Shown here piece after piece: positions 43,414 through 53,700 of a stretch of DNA of 64,000 bases. The stretch covers positions 28,529 to 92,528 of the forward strand of contig MWEM01000005.1 of the NCBI GenBank assembly GCA_002071085.1. Direction: 5' to 3'. Positions within the stretch are counted from its first letter, which is position 1. Every line of letters starts with the position of its first letter. A model generated the notes under the pieces. That model searched no databases, was not told the DNA's origin, and was given only the letters and a program-made list of their open reading frames with translations. This DNA comes from Thermotogota bacterium ADurb.Bin062. Lineage in GTDB: Bacteria > Thermotogota > Thermotogae > MWEM01. The position numbers and the translations under genes are program-made.

Positions 43414-46398
43414 ATGCGCGTTCTGATACGGAAGTATTATTTCTTTTTCATAGCCTTATTAGCGACTTTGGATGCCGGGTTGCTCTTCCAATACCTCTCT
43501 TTTGAGAGACTCCTGCGGGAGGAGTCGATGTCGGTGACGGCCCTGACTGCGGAAACGATCGAAAAAGCCGTTAGCGGGAAACTGCGCCAACGCGCTCAGG
43601 TCATCCTGGACGCCGGAGTGTTCACGGCCGGAAGCGCCTGGACCGAGGAAAGTTTACTCGACTTCTATATCGGGCTGATGAACAAGAATCCGACGTTTAT
43701 GTCGATCTACTATGGGTCGACCGACAACGTCATGATCAACGGTAGCGGCTATATCCCCCCTCCTACCTTTGACCTCCGACGACGCCCTTGGTACGTGAAA
43801 GCGGTGACTGAAAACAGGCTGATCTTCACGGAGGCCTTTATCAACGCGACGAAAGACCAGTGGGTCATCACGATAGCTTGCCCGGTGTACGGGCCGGACG
43901 GAAAGTTGATGGGCGTGGTCGCCGGCGATGTGATCATCGGGACTATCCTGGAGTTGATCTTCGACCAAGAAAACGTGAAAGGAACCTACTCTTTTTTGAT
44001 CGATGGGAAGAACTATATTTTGGCGCACCCATTCATCGATTATGATTTAACCCGGCCTTTGAAAAACGTGGATGAGCTGGCGCTGAAGCTGCTCGAAACG
44101 TGGTCTCACAATGGACGTAGCCTGTATACGGCGATATTGGACGGAAAGAAAGGGTTCCTGACTTATCAAGGGATAGAGGGCACCGACTGGCAAATTGTGA
44201 CGTTTTTCAGCTACCACGATTACTTATCCTACGAAACGCAGGTTCTAACGATCTTCACCATATCCGGTCTGGCCTCTGTCATCGTCTTCCTCCTCTTCCT
44301 CTGGTTGTCCAAAAAGTACATTTGGAATCCTGTTCTCAGGTTGGAATCGGAGATCGCGGCGATAGATCTAGAACGGTCTAAAGACTACAGGTTGCCGGCA
44401 GGAAAAGGTGCGGCCTTCACACGGGTTCGTCAAACGATCAACCACGTGTTGGAGAGAGCCAAAGACTACTTCGTGGAATTGGAAAACCACGCCGAAGAAC
44501 TGGCCGCTGCCAACGAGCAGCTGGAAGCGTCTTTCAACCAGTTGGCCTTGACAGAAGAAGAGGTGCGGAGCAAATTCGAGTTGTTGAAGCACAAGGACGA
44601 GCGATTGGCGCGTAGCGAAAAGAAGTTCAAGTCTTTAATCACCGAGATGCAACAGGCACTCGTCCTTCTCGAGATCGTACGGGACGAGAATGGAATTATG
44701 ACGGACACGGTTTTCCTCGATATCAACCGCGCTTTTGAACAACTTTTCCAGACGAACCGTTCGCACGTCATTGGCCAAAGGGCCACGAAAATAGCTCCGG
44801 ATTTCGTGGCCTCCTGGCTGCTGCAAGTTGGGAGAGAATGCCTAGCGGGAGGGTCGGCCCAATATGAACAATACTTCCCGGAGATGGGGAGATATTTCGA
44901 CTTCTACTCGTTTAGTCCCGAAAAAGAGCAGTTTGCGCTCCTAATCACCGATATCTCCGCTCGTAAAGCGGATGAGCGCGCGTTATTGGAGAGTGAAGAA
45001 ACCTTTCGAGCGTTGTTCGAGGAGTCTTCGGACCCCGTGGTCATCGTTCAGGGGCCCGTCTTCGTCGACTGCAATCATTCGGCGGTAGCCTTTTTGGGAG
45101 AAGAGCAAAAAGAAGCGGTTATTGGTAAAACCATCTGGGATTTTTCTCCGGCGATACAACCCAATGATCGGCCTTCGATAGAAGCGGGAGATGAAGTCTT
45201 AAAATTGGCGGTAGCGGAAGGCAAGGCCGTATTCGATTGGGAATTCACGAGAAAGGATGGCGCGCCCCTTTACGTAGAAGTGATGCTGACGCCGATCACG
45301 CTGCGCGGGGAATCGATGTATCATTGCCTTTGGCGAGATATCAGTCAGAGACGGGCGAATGAACAGAGGTTGGAGTACTTGAGTTATCACGACCACCTGA
45401 CCGGTATCTACAACCGTCGGTTTTTCATGGAAGAGCTGAAACGGTTGGATGTTCGGCGTAACCTTCCGATCACCTTGATTATGGCAGATGTCAACGGCCT
45501 CAAGCTCGTCAACGACTCCTTCGGCCACTCGACCGGCGACCGTTTGCTTCAGAAGATATCGACGTTGTTGAAAAAAGCTTGTCGCGCCGATGATATTCTC
45601 GCGCGGATCGGAGGGGACGAGTTCGCGGCGCTACTGCCGCAAACGAACGCGGAGGAAACGGAGCGGATCATCCACCGGATGCAAGAACTCTTATCCACCG
45701 AAAAAATCAACGACCTGGACCTCTCGGTTTCTTTCGGGTATCAGAGCAAGGTGGCTTCGGAAGAAGACCTCCTCGAGATATTGCGAAAGGCCGAAGAGGT
45801 GATGCTGACAGAAAAACTGAACGAAAGCCCATTGATGAAGAACCGTTCTGTGAACGTGATATTGGGCGCTCTCTACCGGAACTTTGAAGGAGAAGAGAGG
45901 CACTCGAAGCGCGTCTCGAATATCTCTCGGCTGATCGGGAGCAAACTGGGCCTAAGCGAGGATGATCTGGAAGACCTTGAAAAAGCAGCACTGCTGCACG
46001 ATATCGGTAAAATCGCCATAGATAAAAACATCTGGGAGAAAAACGGACCGTTGACGGAAGAAGAGCGCGCGGAAACGCGTCGGCATCCTGAGATCGGGTT
46101 TCGTATTTTGGCGACTACTCCGAGTTTAGCCAAGTTTTCCGAATGGGTGTGGCATCACCACGAATGGTGGGACGGGTCCGGTTATCCCAAAGGCTTGAAA
46201 GGGGACCAGATCCCTCTGAAAGCGCGGGTCATTTCGGTGGCCGAGGCTTACGACAGAATGACGGGGTCTTACGCCTACCGTCAATCGTTGACGAAAGAAG
46301 AGGCGAAGCGTGAGATCCTACGGTGCGCAGGGACCCAATTCGATCCCGCGATCGTTGCACGCTTACTGGAGATCATAGACGAAGAGCGCTTCGTATAA
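43414..46398 (+). CDS. membrane sensor with PAS, GGDEF and HD-GYP domains
   Basis: 994 residues. Membrane span about 8-28; dCache-type periplasmic sensor (about 35-280, with FDLRRRPWYVKAV and KDQWVITIACPVYGPDGKLM); span about 285-305; HAMP-like and coiled coil to about 400; two PAS regions (about 405-515 and 525-655); GGDEF domain with intact GGDEF at 733-737; HD-GYP domain with HDIGK (862-866), HHEWW (915-919) and GYP (923-925). It could therefore both make cyclic di-GMP and degrade it, or use one domain as a sensor. Alternatively the HD-GYP could act on another cyclic dinucleotide. The start ATG has GAGGGGATCAGG upstream. Transcribed alone. Confidence 0.92.
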   Translation: MRVLIRKYYFFFIALLATLDAGLLFQYLSFERLLREESMSVTALTAETIEKAVSGKLRQRAQVILDAGVFTAGSAWTEESLLDFYIGLMNKNPTFMSIYYGSTDNVMINGSGYIPPPTFDLRRRPWYVKAVTENRLIFTEAFINATKDQWVITIACPVYGPDGKLMGVVAGDVIIGTILELIFDQENVKGTYSFLIDGKNYILAHPFIDYDLTRPLKNVDELALKLLETWSHNGRSLYTAILDGKKGFLTYQGIEGTDWQIVTFFSYHDYLSYETQVLTIFTISGLASVIVFLLFLWLSKKYIWNPVLRLESEIAAIDLERSKDYRLPAGKGAAFTRVRQTINHVLERAKDYFVELENHAEELAAANEQLEASFNQLALTEEEVRSKFELLKHKDERLARSEKKFKSLITEMQQALVLLEIVRDENGIMTDTVFLDINRAFEQLFQTNRSHVIGQRATKIAPDFVASWLLQVGRECLAGGSAQYEQYFPEMGRYFDFYSFSPEKEQFALLITDISARKADERALLESEETFRALFEESSDPVVIVQGPVFVDCNHSAVAFLGEEQKEAVIGKTIWDFSPAIQPNDRPSIEAGDEVLKLAVAEGKAVFDWEFTRKDGAPLYVEVMLTPITLRGESMYHCLWRDISQRRANEQRLEYLSYHDHLTGIYNRRFFMEELKRLDVRRNLPITLIMADVNGLKLVNDSFGHSTGDRLLQKISTLLKKACRADDILARIGGDEFAALLPQTNAEETERIIHRMQELLSTEKINDLDLSVSFGYQSKVASEEDLLEILRKAEEVMLTEKLNESPLMKNRSVNVILGALYRNFEGEERHSKRVSNISRLIGSKLGLSEDDLEDLEKAALLHDIGKIAIDKNIWEKNGPLTEEERAETRRHPEIGFRILATTPSLAKFSEWVWHHHEWWDGSGYPKGLKGDQIPLKARVISVAEAYDRMTGSYAYRQSLTKEEAKREILRCAGTQFDPAIVARLLEIIDEERFV

Positions 46399-46453
46399 CC
46401 ATCAGAGAGAAAATCACAACGCGTTTGATAAGTCAAAACGTTACATGGGACTA

Positions 46454-46482
46454 TTGACAAAATCTTAGTAAATCGCTATAAT
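46454..46482 (+). promoter_or_regulatory. consensus sigma-70 promoter of the tRNA-rpmG-secE-nusG operon
   Basis: TTGACA at 46454-46459, a 17-base spacer, and TATAAT at 46477-46482: both hexamers perfect. It lies 24 bases before tRNA-Thr. It is the only perfect -35/-10 pair I found in the window, in keeping with strong stable-RNA and ribosomal expression. Confidence 0.9.
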
Positions 46483-46505
46483 ACCGAAGGTTTTCACATC
46501 AACGA

Positions 46506-46582
46506 GCCAGTGTAGCTCAGTCGGCCAGAGCGGCTGATTTGTAATCAGCAGGTCGAGGGTTCGACTCCCCCCGCTGGCTCCA
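46506..46582 (+). tRNA. tRNA-Thr (anticodon TGT)
   Basis: Cloverleaf with acceptor GCCAGTG / CGCTGGC (one T-G pair), anticodon stem GCTGA / TCAGC, loop TTTGTAA giving anticodon TGT, T-arm GGTTCGACTCC, and an encoded CCA at 46580-46582. First gene of the operon. Confidence 0.95.
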
Positions 46583-46595
46583 GTGGTTATAGAAC

Positions 46596-46682
46596 GGTAA
46601 GGTGCCCGAGCGGCCAAAGGGGGCGGACTGTAAATCCGCTGGCAGAATGCCTTCGAAGGTTCAAATCCTTCCCTTACCACCA
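46596..46682 (+). tRNA. tRNA-Tyr (anticodon GTA)
   Basis: Acceptor GGTAAGG / CCTTACC, anticodon stem GCGGA / TCCGC, loop CTGTAAA giving GTA. A long variable arm as expected for class II, and an encoded CCA. 87 bases. 13 bases after tRNA-Thr. Confidence 0.95.
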
Positions 46683-46710
46683 ATACGGAAATAGAAGAGG
46701 TGTCCACAAC

Positions 46711-46860
46711 GTGAGAGTGAAAATAACCTTGGAATGCACCGAATGCAAGGATAGGAATTATTCGACGACCAAGAACAAACAGATCTCCAAAGATAAGTTG
46801 TCGCTCAACAAGTACTGCAAGAGATGCCGTAAACACACGCTCCACCGAGAAGGAAAGTAA
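46711..46860 (+). CDS. rpmG: 50S ribosomal protein L33
   Basis: 49 residues. Zinc-binding form with two CxxC pairs (ECTECKD and YCKRCRK) and the family ending [12 protein letters not shown] start with AGAAGAGGTG about 8 bases upstream. Located between tRNA-Tyr and tRNA-Trp, upstream of secE-nusG, which is a conserved bacterial arrangement. Confidence 0.95.
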   Translation: MRVKITLECTECKDRNYSTTKNKQISKDKLSLNKYCKRCRKHTLHREGK

Positions 46861-46871
46861 CGTCTAGAAGC

Positions 46872-46947
46872 AGGTCCGTAGCTCAATTGGTAGAGCACTG
46901 GTCTCCAAAATCAGGTGTTGGGGGTTCGAGCCCCTCCGGGCCTGCCA
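46872..46947 (+). tRNA. tRNA-Trp (anticodon CCA)
   Basis: Acceptor AGGTCCG / CGGGCCT, anticodon stem CTGGT / ATCAG, loop CTCCAAA giving anticodon CCA, T-arm GGGGGTTCGAGCCCC, and an encoded 3' CCA. It lies 11 bases after rpmG and 25 before secE. Confidence 0.95.
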
Positions 46948-46972
46948 ATTTTTTTAAGGGGGAAGAGTTTTA

Positions 46973-47260
46973 ATGACCGATGGGAAAGACAGCACTCCCG
47001 CAAAGATCAAGAAAGCCAAAGAACCGGCTCGTGAAGCGGCGCCTGCGCCTAAGATAAAAAAACCTTCCAAGATAAAGAAATTTTTTCGTGAGATCCAGGT
47101 CGAGATAAAGTCCACCACCTGGCCGAATCGGAAAGTGTTGTTCTCTACAGCAGGAGTGGTAGCGGTCTTATTGGCCGTCATGGGGGTCTATTTCGGGCTC
47201 CTCGATTTCGCTTTCAGCACGCTTACGAAGTACCTGTTGGTTTTGTTAGGCATCGGGTGA
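46973..47260 (+). CDS. secE: preprotein translocase subunit SecE
   Basis: 95 residues. A charged Lys/Ala/Pro-rich N-terminus is followed by the conserved amphipathic helix (FREIQVEIKSTTWPNRKVL) and one membrane span at about 57-90. It clamps SecY in the translocon. AAGGGGGAAGAG precedes the ATG. It is directly followed by nusG. Confidence 0.94.
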   Translation: MTDGKDSTPAKIKKAKEPAREAAPAPKIKKPSKIKKFFREIQVEIKSTTWPNRKVLFSTAGVVAVLLAVMGVYFGLLDFAFSTLTKYLLVLLGIG

Positions 47261-47266
47261 TTTTTT

Positions 47267-48334
47267 TTGAAAAAAAAGTGGTTTGTCATCCAAACCTATT
47301 CGGGTTTGGAGGATACGATCAGGGAATTGGTGGATCAGAAAAGAGAGGCGTTAAATTTGTCCCACCTGATCGGACGAGTCGCCGTCCCTGAAGAGGTTAT
47401 CATCGACCCGGTGAACACGCAAACCGAAAGGTATCCCTTCTCTCCCAACGCGAAGATCAAGGTATCCACCGGCGACGAAGTTAAAAAAGGTCAAGTCCTC
47501 GGAGAAGAGCAGCCGATACGGCTGCGCTATGCCGGAGAGGTCAAAGAGAGTCGGAATTACCGGAAAATCATGGTGGAAACACTGGACGGCAAATACGTGA
47601 AGACCTATTACGTGCCGGAATCCAGCAAAATCGAGTCCGGGATTAAGTCGAACGTACGGATTAAACAAGGGATGCCGTTGGCCCGAGAGGGCGACCACGT
47701 TTGCGAGATGGACGGCACGGTCTTGTCCTCCCAGAAGGTCAAGCGCCTGGTCGTGCGAAGAAAAGACGACTCCAAAGACGATATTTACTACATCCCCTTA
47801 GACCTCTTCGTGGCTACCCATATCAAAAAGGGGAAAGCTTTCAAAGAGGGGGAGCAACTGTGCGAGGCTCAGCCCCTGACGGCCGCGTTCGACGGTTTGG
47901 TGGAAGTGATAGAACAGGGCACGCGAAAGACCGTCAAATTGGTCAAAATAAAAAAGAGACGGCTCTTCCCGGGTTATATCTTTATCGAGATGAATATGAC
48001 TGATCTTTCTTGGAACGCCATCCGCACGATTCCTAACGTGATCAACTTCGTGTCTTCCGGAGGGGCGCCGATCCCGATGAAAGACAGCGAGTCGCGGGCG
48101 ATTATGCATTTGGCCGGATTTGAGACGCCAGACAAGGCGGCGCCGAAAACGGCCAAGATCGAGTTCGACTTCGCGGTGGGTGAAGCCATCAAAATCACCA
48201 CCGGACCTTTCGCGGATTTCGTGGGGAAGATCAGCGAGATCAACCTGGAGAAGCGCGAGTTGAAAGTGATGGTAGCGATTTTCGGGAGAGATACCCCGGT
48301 CTTCGTGCCGTTGAATGAGATAGAAAAGGTATAG
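47267..48334 (+). CDS. nusG: transcription elongation factor NusG with large insert
   Basis: 355 residues, about twice the usual size. The NGN domain begins ([20 protein letters not shown]) and is interrupted at about residue 46. It resumes at about 226 with [20 protein letters not shown]-terminal KOW domain (about 300-352, [14 protein letters not shown]) follows. The insert of about 180 residues contains lipoyl/barrel-like beta segments ([20 protein letters not shown]) and corresponds to the extra domain of Thermotoga NusG. TTG start with ATCGGGTGAT upstream. Confidence 0.94.
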   Translation: MKKKWFVIQTYSGLEDTIRELVDQKREALNLSHLIGRVAVPEEVIIDPVNTQTERYPFSPNAKIKVSTGDEVKKGQVLGEEQPIRLRYAGEVKESRNYRKIMVETLDGKYVKTYYVPESSKIESGIKSNVRIKQGMPLAREGDHVCEMDGTVLSSQKVKRLVVRRKDDSKDDIYYIPLDLFVATHIKKGKAFKEGEQLCEAQPLTAAFDGLVEVIEQGTRKTVKLVKIKKRRLFPGYIFIEMNMTDLSWNAIRTIPNVINFVSSGGAPIPMKDSESRAIMHLAGFETPDKAAPKTAKIEFDFAVGEAIKITTGPFADFVGKISEINLEKRELKVMVAIFGRDTPVFVPLNEIEKV

Positions 48335-48366
48335 TAGGCGGCCTATAAGGGCCGAAGTATGTGGAA

Positions 48367-48384
48367 GGGCTTCTTCGGAAGTCC
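48367..48384 (+). promoter_or_regulatory. UUCG-tetraloop hairpin before rplK
   Basis: GGGCTTC-TTCG-GAAGTCC, a very stable tetraloop stem with one G-U pair, in the 106-base gap between nusG and rplK. It has no T run. It may be an RNA-processing or ribosomal-protein binding site, by analogy with L1 control of the rplKA message in other bacteria. Confidence 0.4.
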
Positions 48385-48440
48385 GAAAATGCGGAAGGTC
48401 GACGATCGCGGCCTTTTGCCCAACCACCAGGAGGAGAACC

Positions 48441-48866
48441 ATGGCAAAAAAAGTCGTCACGCAAGTGAAGCTGCAGTTGCCCGCGGGGAAGGCCACTCCG
48501 GCGCCCCTCGTTGGACCGGCGTTGGGGCAGCACGGGGTCAATATTATGGGCTTCTGTAAACAATTCAACGCCGAAACGGCCAATGAGGTCGGCACGATTA
48601 TCCCAGTCGTGATCACGATCTACGATGACCGTTCCTTTACCTTCATTAAAAAAACACCGCCGGCCGCGTTTTTGCTGCTGAAAGAGGCCAATCTGAAAAA
48701 TGGGTCGAAGACTCCATTATCTGTAACCGCCGGCAGTGTGACGAAGGCCCAAGTCAGAAAGATCGCGGAGATGAAGATGCCGGACTTGAACGCGCGGGAT
48801 ATCGAAGCAGCGATGAAAACGATCGAAGGCACCGCCCGATCGATGGGTATCGAGATCAAGGGCTAG
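48441..48866 (+). CDS. rplK: 50S ribosomal protein L11
   Basis: 141 residues of normal length. L11 N-terminal ([37 protein letters not shown]) and RNA-binding C-terminal ([20 protein letters not shown]) regions intact. AGGAGGAG lies 6 bases before the ATG. Part of the factor-binding stalk base. Confidence 0.96.
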   Translation: MAKKVVTQVKLQLPAGKATPAPLVGPALGQHGVNIMGFCKQFNAETANEVGTIIPVVITIYDDRSFTFIKKTPPAAFLLLKEANLKNGSKTPLSVTAGSVTKAQVRKIAEMKMPDLNARDIEAAMKTIEGTARSMGIEIKG

Positions 48867-48878
48867 GGGGCTGACGAG

Positions 48879-49565
48879 ATGAAAACATCCAAAAGATTCC
48901 GGGAAATTCAAAAAAAGGTCGATATCACGAAAGAGTACGAACTCTCCGAGGCAGTCAAATTGGTGAAAGAGATCGCGACCGCGAAGTTCGACGAAACGAT
49001 AGAGATACATTTTTGGGCGAATATCGACCCGAAGAAAGCGGAGCAACAGATACGCAGCCCGATCTCCCTTCCTCACGGAACGGGTAAGACCGTGCGCGTG
49101 CTCGTTTTTGCAAAGGGCGAAAAGGCCGAAGAAGCCAAAAACGCCGGGGCTGACTATGTCGGTGCGGAAGATTACGCGGACAAGATCGCCAAAGAGAATT
49201 GGTTTGAGTTCGATGTGGCGATTGCGACTCCCGATATGATGCGGGTGATCGGAAAGCTCGGAAAGGTTTTAGGACCTCGAGGGCTGATGCCCTCTCCGAA
49301 ATCGGGGACCGTCACAGAGGATATCGACGACGCCGTCAAGGGCTTCAAATTGGGAAGAATCGAAGCGCGTAACGACAAGACCGGTAACATCCATCTGGTC
49401 GTGGGCAGACGTTCCTTCAAAGACGCGGTGCTGCAAGAAAACATCGAGGCGACGATTCATCAGGTGCTGGCTTTGCGCCCCTCCGGAGTGAAGGGGAAGC
49501 TGTTCAAGAAAGTCTCATTGGCTTCCACGATGAGCCCGGGCATCCGCTTGAAGGTCGCCGAGTAG
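48879..49565 (+). CDS. rplA: 50S ribosomal protein L1
   Basis: 228 residues. Motifs: [20 protein letters not shown] near the N-terminus, [20 protein letters not shown] in the middle, and [20 protein letters not shown] near the end. 12 bases after rplK. Confidence 0.96.
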   Translation: MKTSKRFREIQKKVDITKEYELSEAVKLVKEIATAKFDETIEIHFWANIDPKKAEQQIRSPISLPHGTGKTVRVLVFAKGEKAEEAKNAGADYVGAEDYADKIAKENWFEFDVAIATPDMMRVIGKLGKVLGPRGLMPSPKSGTVTEDIDDAVKGFKLGRIEARNDKTGNIHLVVGRRSFKDAVLQENIEATIHQVLALRPSGVKGKLFKKVSLASTMSPGIRLKVAE

Positions 49566-49599
49566 GCAAAATAAAGGAAAAATAGATAAAACGCAGTAC

Positions 49600-49710
49600 A
49601 CAAGCTGATAAACGGTTCTCGTGCTGTAGAAAGCGGGTTTTGAAAGGTCTTACGACCACCCGCCGAGGCGCGCCGGGTGTCTCCAGGCGGCCTCTTTCGG
49701 GGCCGTTTTT
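49600..49710 (+). promoter_or_regulatory. L10 ribosomal-protein leader with attenuator
   Basis: The gap before rplJ holds a structured leader. GCGGGTT (49633) can pair with ACCCGC (49658), with AAAGGTCTTACGACCAC in between, and GGCGCGCCGGGTGTC follows. This arrangement matches the L10(L12)4-binding leader known for this operon. A terminator-type hairpin CGGCC / GGCCG at 49688-49705 with TTTTT (49706-49710) follows, just before the rplJ ribosome site. Regulation by transcription attenuation is therefore likely. Confidence 0.7.
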
Positions 49711-49729
49711 GTATAGGAGGTGAAAACAT

Positions 49730-50269
49730 ATGTTGACCCGAGTACAAAAAGAAACCATCGTCAGAGAGTTAAAGGACCTTTTTCAGCGCTCGCCAATACT
49801 CGCCCTTTTTGATTACAAAGGCCTCAGCGTTCAAAAGATATCGGAACTACGCGACCAGATCCGCGGTCTTGGAGGCGTTCTGCGGGTGGGGAAAAACACC
49901 TTGTTGAGAATAGCCATAAAAGAGGCGGGTTTTGAGGATACCAACCTCTTGAACCAGATCAGCGGGACGAACGCAATCCTGTACGCCAAAGAGGACGCGG
50001 ATCCTATGCAAGTGCTGAGGGCGATGGTGAAATTCGCGAAAGACCAGCCGTTTTTGGTCCCTAAAGCGGCGATTTTCGAAGGACAGGTCTTCATAGGCGA
50101 GACCGTCGTGGACCTTTCGAAGTTGCCGTCCCGTGAAGAGTTGTATGCGATGCTGTGCAATCGGCTACACACGCCGATTTACAAGACCGTATACGCGCTC
50201 AACGGCATTTTGGCGAAATTGCTGTACGCTTTGGAAGCGATTAAAACAGAAAAAGAGAAAATAGAATAA
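49730..50269 (+). CDS. rplJ: 50S ribosomal protein L10
   Basis: 179 residues. Binds rRNA near L11 and carries the L7/L12 dimers through its long C-terminal helix (TVYALNGILAKLLYALEAIK). N-terminal FDYKGLSVQKISELRDQIRG is typical. ATAGGAGGTG precedes the ATG. Confidence 0.95.
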   Translation: MLTRVQKETIVRELKDLFQRSPILALFDYKGLSVQKISELRDQIRGLGGVLRVGKNTLLRIAIKEAGFEDTNLLNQISGTNAILYAKEDADPMQVLRAMVKFAKDQPFLVPKAAIFEGQVFIGETVVDLSKLPSREELYAMLCNRLHTPIYKTVYALNGILAKLLYALEAIKTEKEKIE

Positions 50270-50287
50270 AACCTGGAGGTGTCAGAA

Positions 50288-50674
50288 ATGACCAAAGAAG
50301 AATTGATCAAGGTTATCGAGGATATGAAGGTATCGGAACTGGCCGATTTGGTGAAAGCGTTGGAAGAGAGATTCGGGGTATCCGCGGCTCCGGTGGCCGT
50401 GGCGGCGGTAGGAAACGCGGGAGGGGCCGCAGCGGCGCCCGTACAAGAAGAAAAGACCGACTTTAAGGTCGTGATCAAGTCCTTCGGCGCGAACAAGGTC
50501 AGCGTGATCAAGGTTGTCCGAGAATTGACAGGTTTAGGGCTCAGAGAGGCGAAAGACCTCGTGGAGAAAGCGGGCTCTCCGGATGCCGTCGTTAAAGAAA
50601 ACGTTAAGAAGGAAGAAGCAGAGGATATCAAGAAGAAGTTTGTCGAAGCCGGCGCGGAAGTTGAACTGAAATAA
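50288..50674 (+). CDS. rplL: 50S ribosomal protein L7/L12
   Basis: 128 residues from the ATG at 50288. GGAGGTG lies just before it, and a GTG at 50279 is part of that site. N-terminal dimerisation region, Ala/Gly hinge (about 40-58), and C-terminal factor-binding domain ([37 protein letters not shown]). Confidence 0.96.
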   Translation: MTKEELIKVIEDMKVSELADLVKALEERFGVSAAPVAVAAVGNAGGAAAAPVQEEKTDFKVVIKSFGANKVSVIKVVRELTGLGLREAKDLVEKAGSPDAVVKENVKKEEAEDIKKKFVEAGAEVELK

Positions 50675-50696
50675 GGAGACTTCAGTCTAAAAGAAG

Positions 50697-50726
50697 GGTA
50701 TCAGGCTCAGCCTGATGTCCTTTTTT
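50697..50726 (+). terminator. attenuator between rplL and rpoB
   Basis: ATCAGG-CTCAG-CCTGAT hairpin followed by six T, 27 bases before rpoB. A partial terminator here is common and lowers polymerase expression relative to ribosomal proteins. Confidence 0.72.
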
Positions 50727-50752
50727 GCTTGTATATTTCGTGAGGTGATAGG

Positions 50753-53700
50753 GTGAAAACGGAGCGTTTCGGGCGCAGGGAAAGACTCGTATATGGTTCT
50801 ATCCGCGAAGCTATCAAAGTACCGAACCTAATCGAAATACAAACCAGCTCTTATAAATGGTTCCTCGAACACGGTATCATGGAGGTATTGAACAAGTTTT
50901 CGCCGATCCGATCTCAACCCCATCGAGGCGACCTCAGAAAAGATGAGAAGGGCTTCGTACTGGAGTTCGTCCACACCAAGATCGGGGAACCCAAAGAAAA
51001 CGAAGGTGACTGTAAAGCCAAAGGCACTTCCTTCAGTGTCCCTTTGCACGTCACCGTACGCATCTCCGATATCAACACCAACGAGATGCGAGAAGAGGAA
51101 GCCTTCTTTGGTTATATTCCGTTTATGACCGAGAGAGGGTCGTTCATCATCAACGGGGCCGAACGCGTGGTTGTGAACCAACTCGTGCGTTCTCCCGGCA
51201 TATACTTCGTAGATGAGCCCAACACACCCGGTGCGCGTCCGATTTACGTCGCCCATTTCCTACCTCAGCGTGGCGCTTGGCTGGAGATCATGCTCAACCC
51301 CAACAAACACCAGCTTCAAGCGCGGATCGACCGGCGGAGGAAAGTGAACCTGCTGCTCTTTTTGAAAGCCGTCGGTTTCGTAATCGATTCGGAGTTCTTT
51401 TCCTACTTCCCGATGGAAGTGGAAATCTTCGAACGTAAAGACCTGGAAACCTATGAAGGCGCGATCGTACTCGATGAGATAAAGAACGCGGATGGCGAGA
51501 CGCTCATCGCCCCGGGAGAAAAACTCGTTAAAAAAGCTTATGAGCCGCTTTTGGAAGCGGGGATCGAAAAAATAACGATCCTGAATCCTTACATCCAGAA
51601 GACCTATGAAAGCTTGGGAGAGGATTTGCAGAAAGCCACGGAAGACGAAGCCGTAATGGAGCTTTTTCGGAAGCTGAAACCAGGGGAAATCCCGCGGGTC
51701 AATACGGCTAAGAACTACCTTTACAACCTCTACTTCAGCGAGGAAAAGTACGATTTCTCGGAGGTGGGGCGCTACAAGATGAATCGTCGACTGGATACCG
51801 TCTACGATCAATACTTGAGATTCCAAGACAAGTCGAAAAAACCGTCGACGCAGAAGCAGAAGTATGAGGAAGAATCTCAGGTGATCAAAAAAATGGACTT
51901 GCTCCTCGCGACGATGCACTTGCTCGACCTCGAGAGGGACCCCAACCTGAGGGACACCAAAGACCACTTAGGCAACAAACGCGTGCGAACCGTGGGCGAA
52001 CTCCTCCAATCGGAGTTCGAGCGCGGCTTCGTCAAAATACAGAAATTGATACAAGAGAAGCTGACCATCTACAACACGCTGGATAAGGTCTCCGTTCAGA
52101 GTTTGATCAACGTCCGGCCGATCATCATCGCGATGAACCAATTTTTCGCCAGCAGCCAGCTATCCCAGTTTATGGATCAGGTGAACCCTCTCTCAGAACT
52201 AACGAACAAGAGAAGGCTCTCCTCGATCGGACCAGGCGGGCTGAAGCGGGAAAGGGCGAAAATCGAAGTCCGAGACGTCCATGACTCCCACTACGGGAGA
52301 ATGTGCCCGATAGAGACGCCGGAAGGGGCCAACATCGGGTTGATCACCTCTTTGTCCACCTTCGCCACGATCGACAGGTTCGGCTTCCTCATCACCCCAT
52401 ACAGCAAAGTGGAGAAAGGAAAGGTCACCGAAGAGATCGTGTTTCTCACGGCCGATCAAGAGGAGTCCTATAAAATCGCTCAGGCGAACACGCCGGTCGC
52501 CCCAGACGGGACGATTATGACCGACCGCGTCGTCGTGCGCTTCCACGGCGATATCCGTTATGAGAAAAAAGAGGATGTGCAGTTCAAAGACGTATCGCCG
52601 AAACAGATGATTTCTATATCCACCGCCCTGATTCCCTTTCTAGAACACGATGACTCGAACCGGGCGTTGATGGGTTCGAATATGCAACGTCAGGGCGTGC
52701 CACTCCTCGATCCGCAGGCGCCTCGAGTGGGTACCGGCGTGGAATGGGTGGCGGCTAGAGACTCCGGGTACGTGGTGTTGGCGAAGTACCCCGGACAGGT
52801 GTCGAAGGTCGACGCGAAGGTGATAGAAATACATCGGGCCGACGCAAACGACCGATTGATCTACGAAAAAAAGCAACCCGTGATAGACGTGTACCGGCTG
52901 GCGAAGTTCCAGCGTTCAAATCAGGACACCCTCATCAACCAACACGCGATCGTGAAAGCCGGAGATTGGGTTAAAACCGGAGACCCCATAGCCGATGGGC
53001 CGGCCACGGATATGGGCGAATTGGCCTTAGGCAAGAACATCTTGGTCGCCTTTATGCCTTGGGAAGGGTATAACTTCGAAGACGCGATCCTGGTCAACGA
53101 AAACCTGTTGGCCCGAGACACCTTCACTTCCATACACGTGGAGATGTACGAAGTCAACTCGCGTGAGACCCGTTTAGGCGCGGAAGAGATCACTCCGGAT
53201 ATCCCGAACGTCAGCAAAGAACGGTTGAAAAACCTAGACGAAAACGGTGTCGTACGGGTAGGGGCATTTGTCTCTTCCGAAGATATTTTGGTCGGCAAGG
53301 TCACCCCGAAAGGGGAAGCGGAAATCTCTCCCGAGGAGAAGATCATCCGTTCGGTCTTTGGGGATCGCGGTCGCGATATCCAAGACACCTCTCTCAAAGT
53401 CCCGCACGGGGTTTCCGGAAGAGTGATCGATGTGAAGGTGTACAACAAATCCGAGGTGGCTGAACTGGGCCCCGGTGTCAACCAGATGATCCGGGTCTAC
53501 GTCGCCTGCCGGAAACCGTTGGACATCGGAGACAAATTGGCCGGCCGTCACGGAAACAAAGGGGTCGTTTCGAAGATATTGCCATGCGAAGAGATGCCAT
53601 TCTTGCCCGATGGAATGCCGGTGGATATGGTTCTTAGCCCTTTGGGTGTGCCGTCTCGTATGAATTTGGGGCAGATTCTGGAGACCCACCTCGGGTGGCT

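Noticed and set aside
46465..46845. Minus-strand open frame of 126 codons
   Set aside because: It runs antisense through tRNA-Thr, tRNA-Tyr and rpmG; tRNA-derived peptides are a common artefact.
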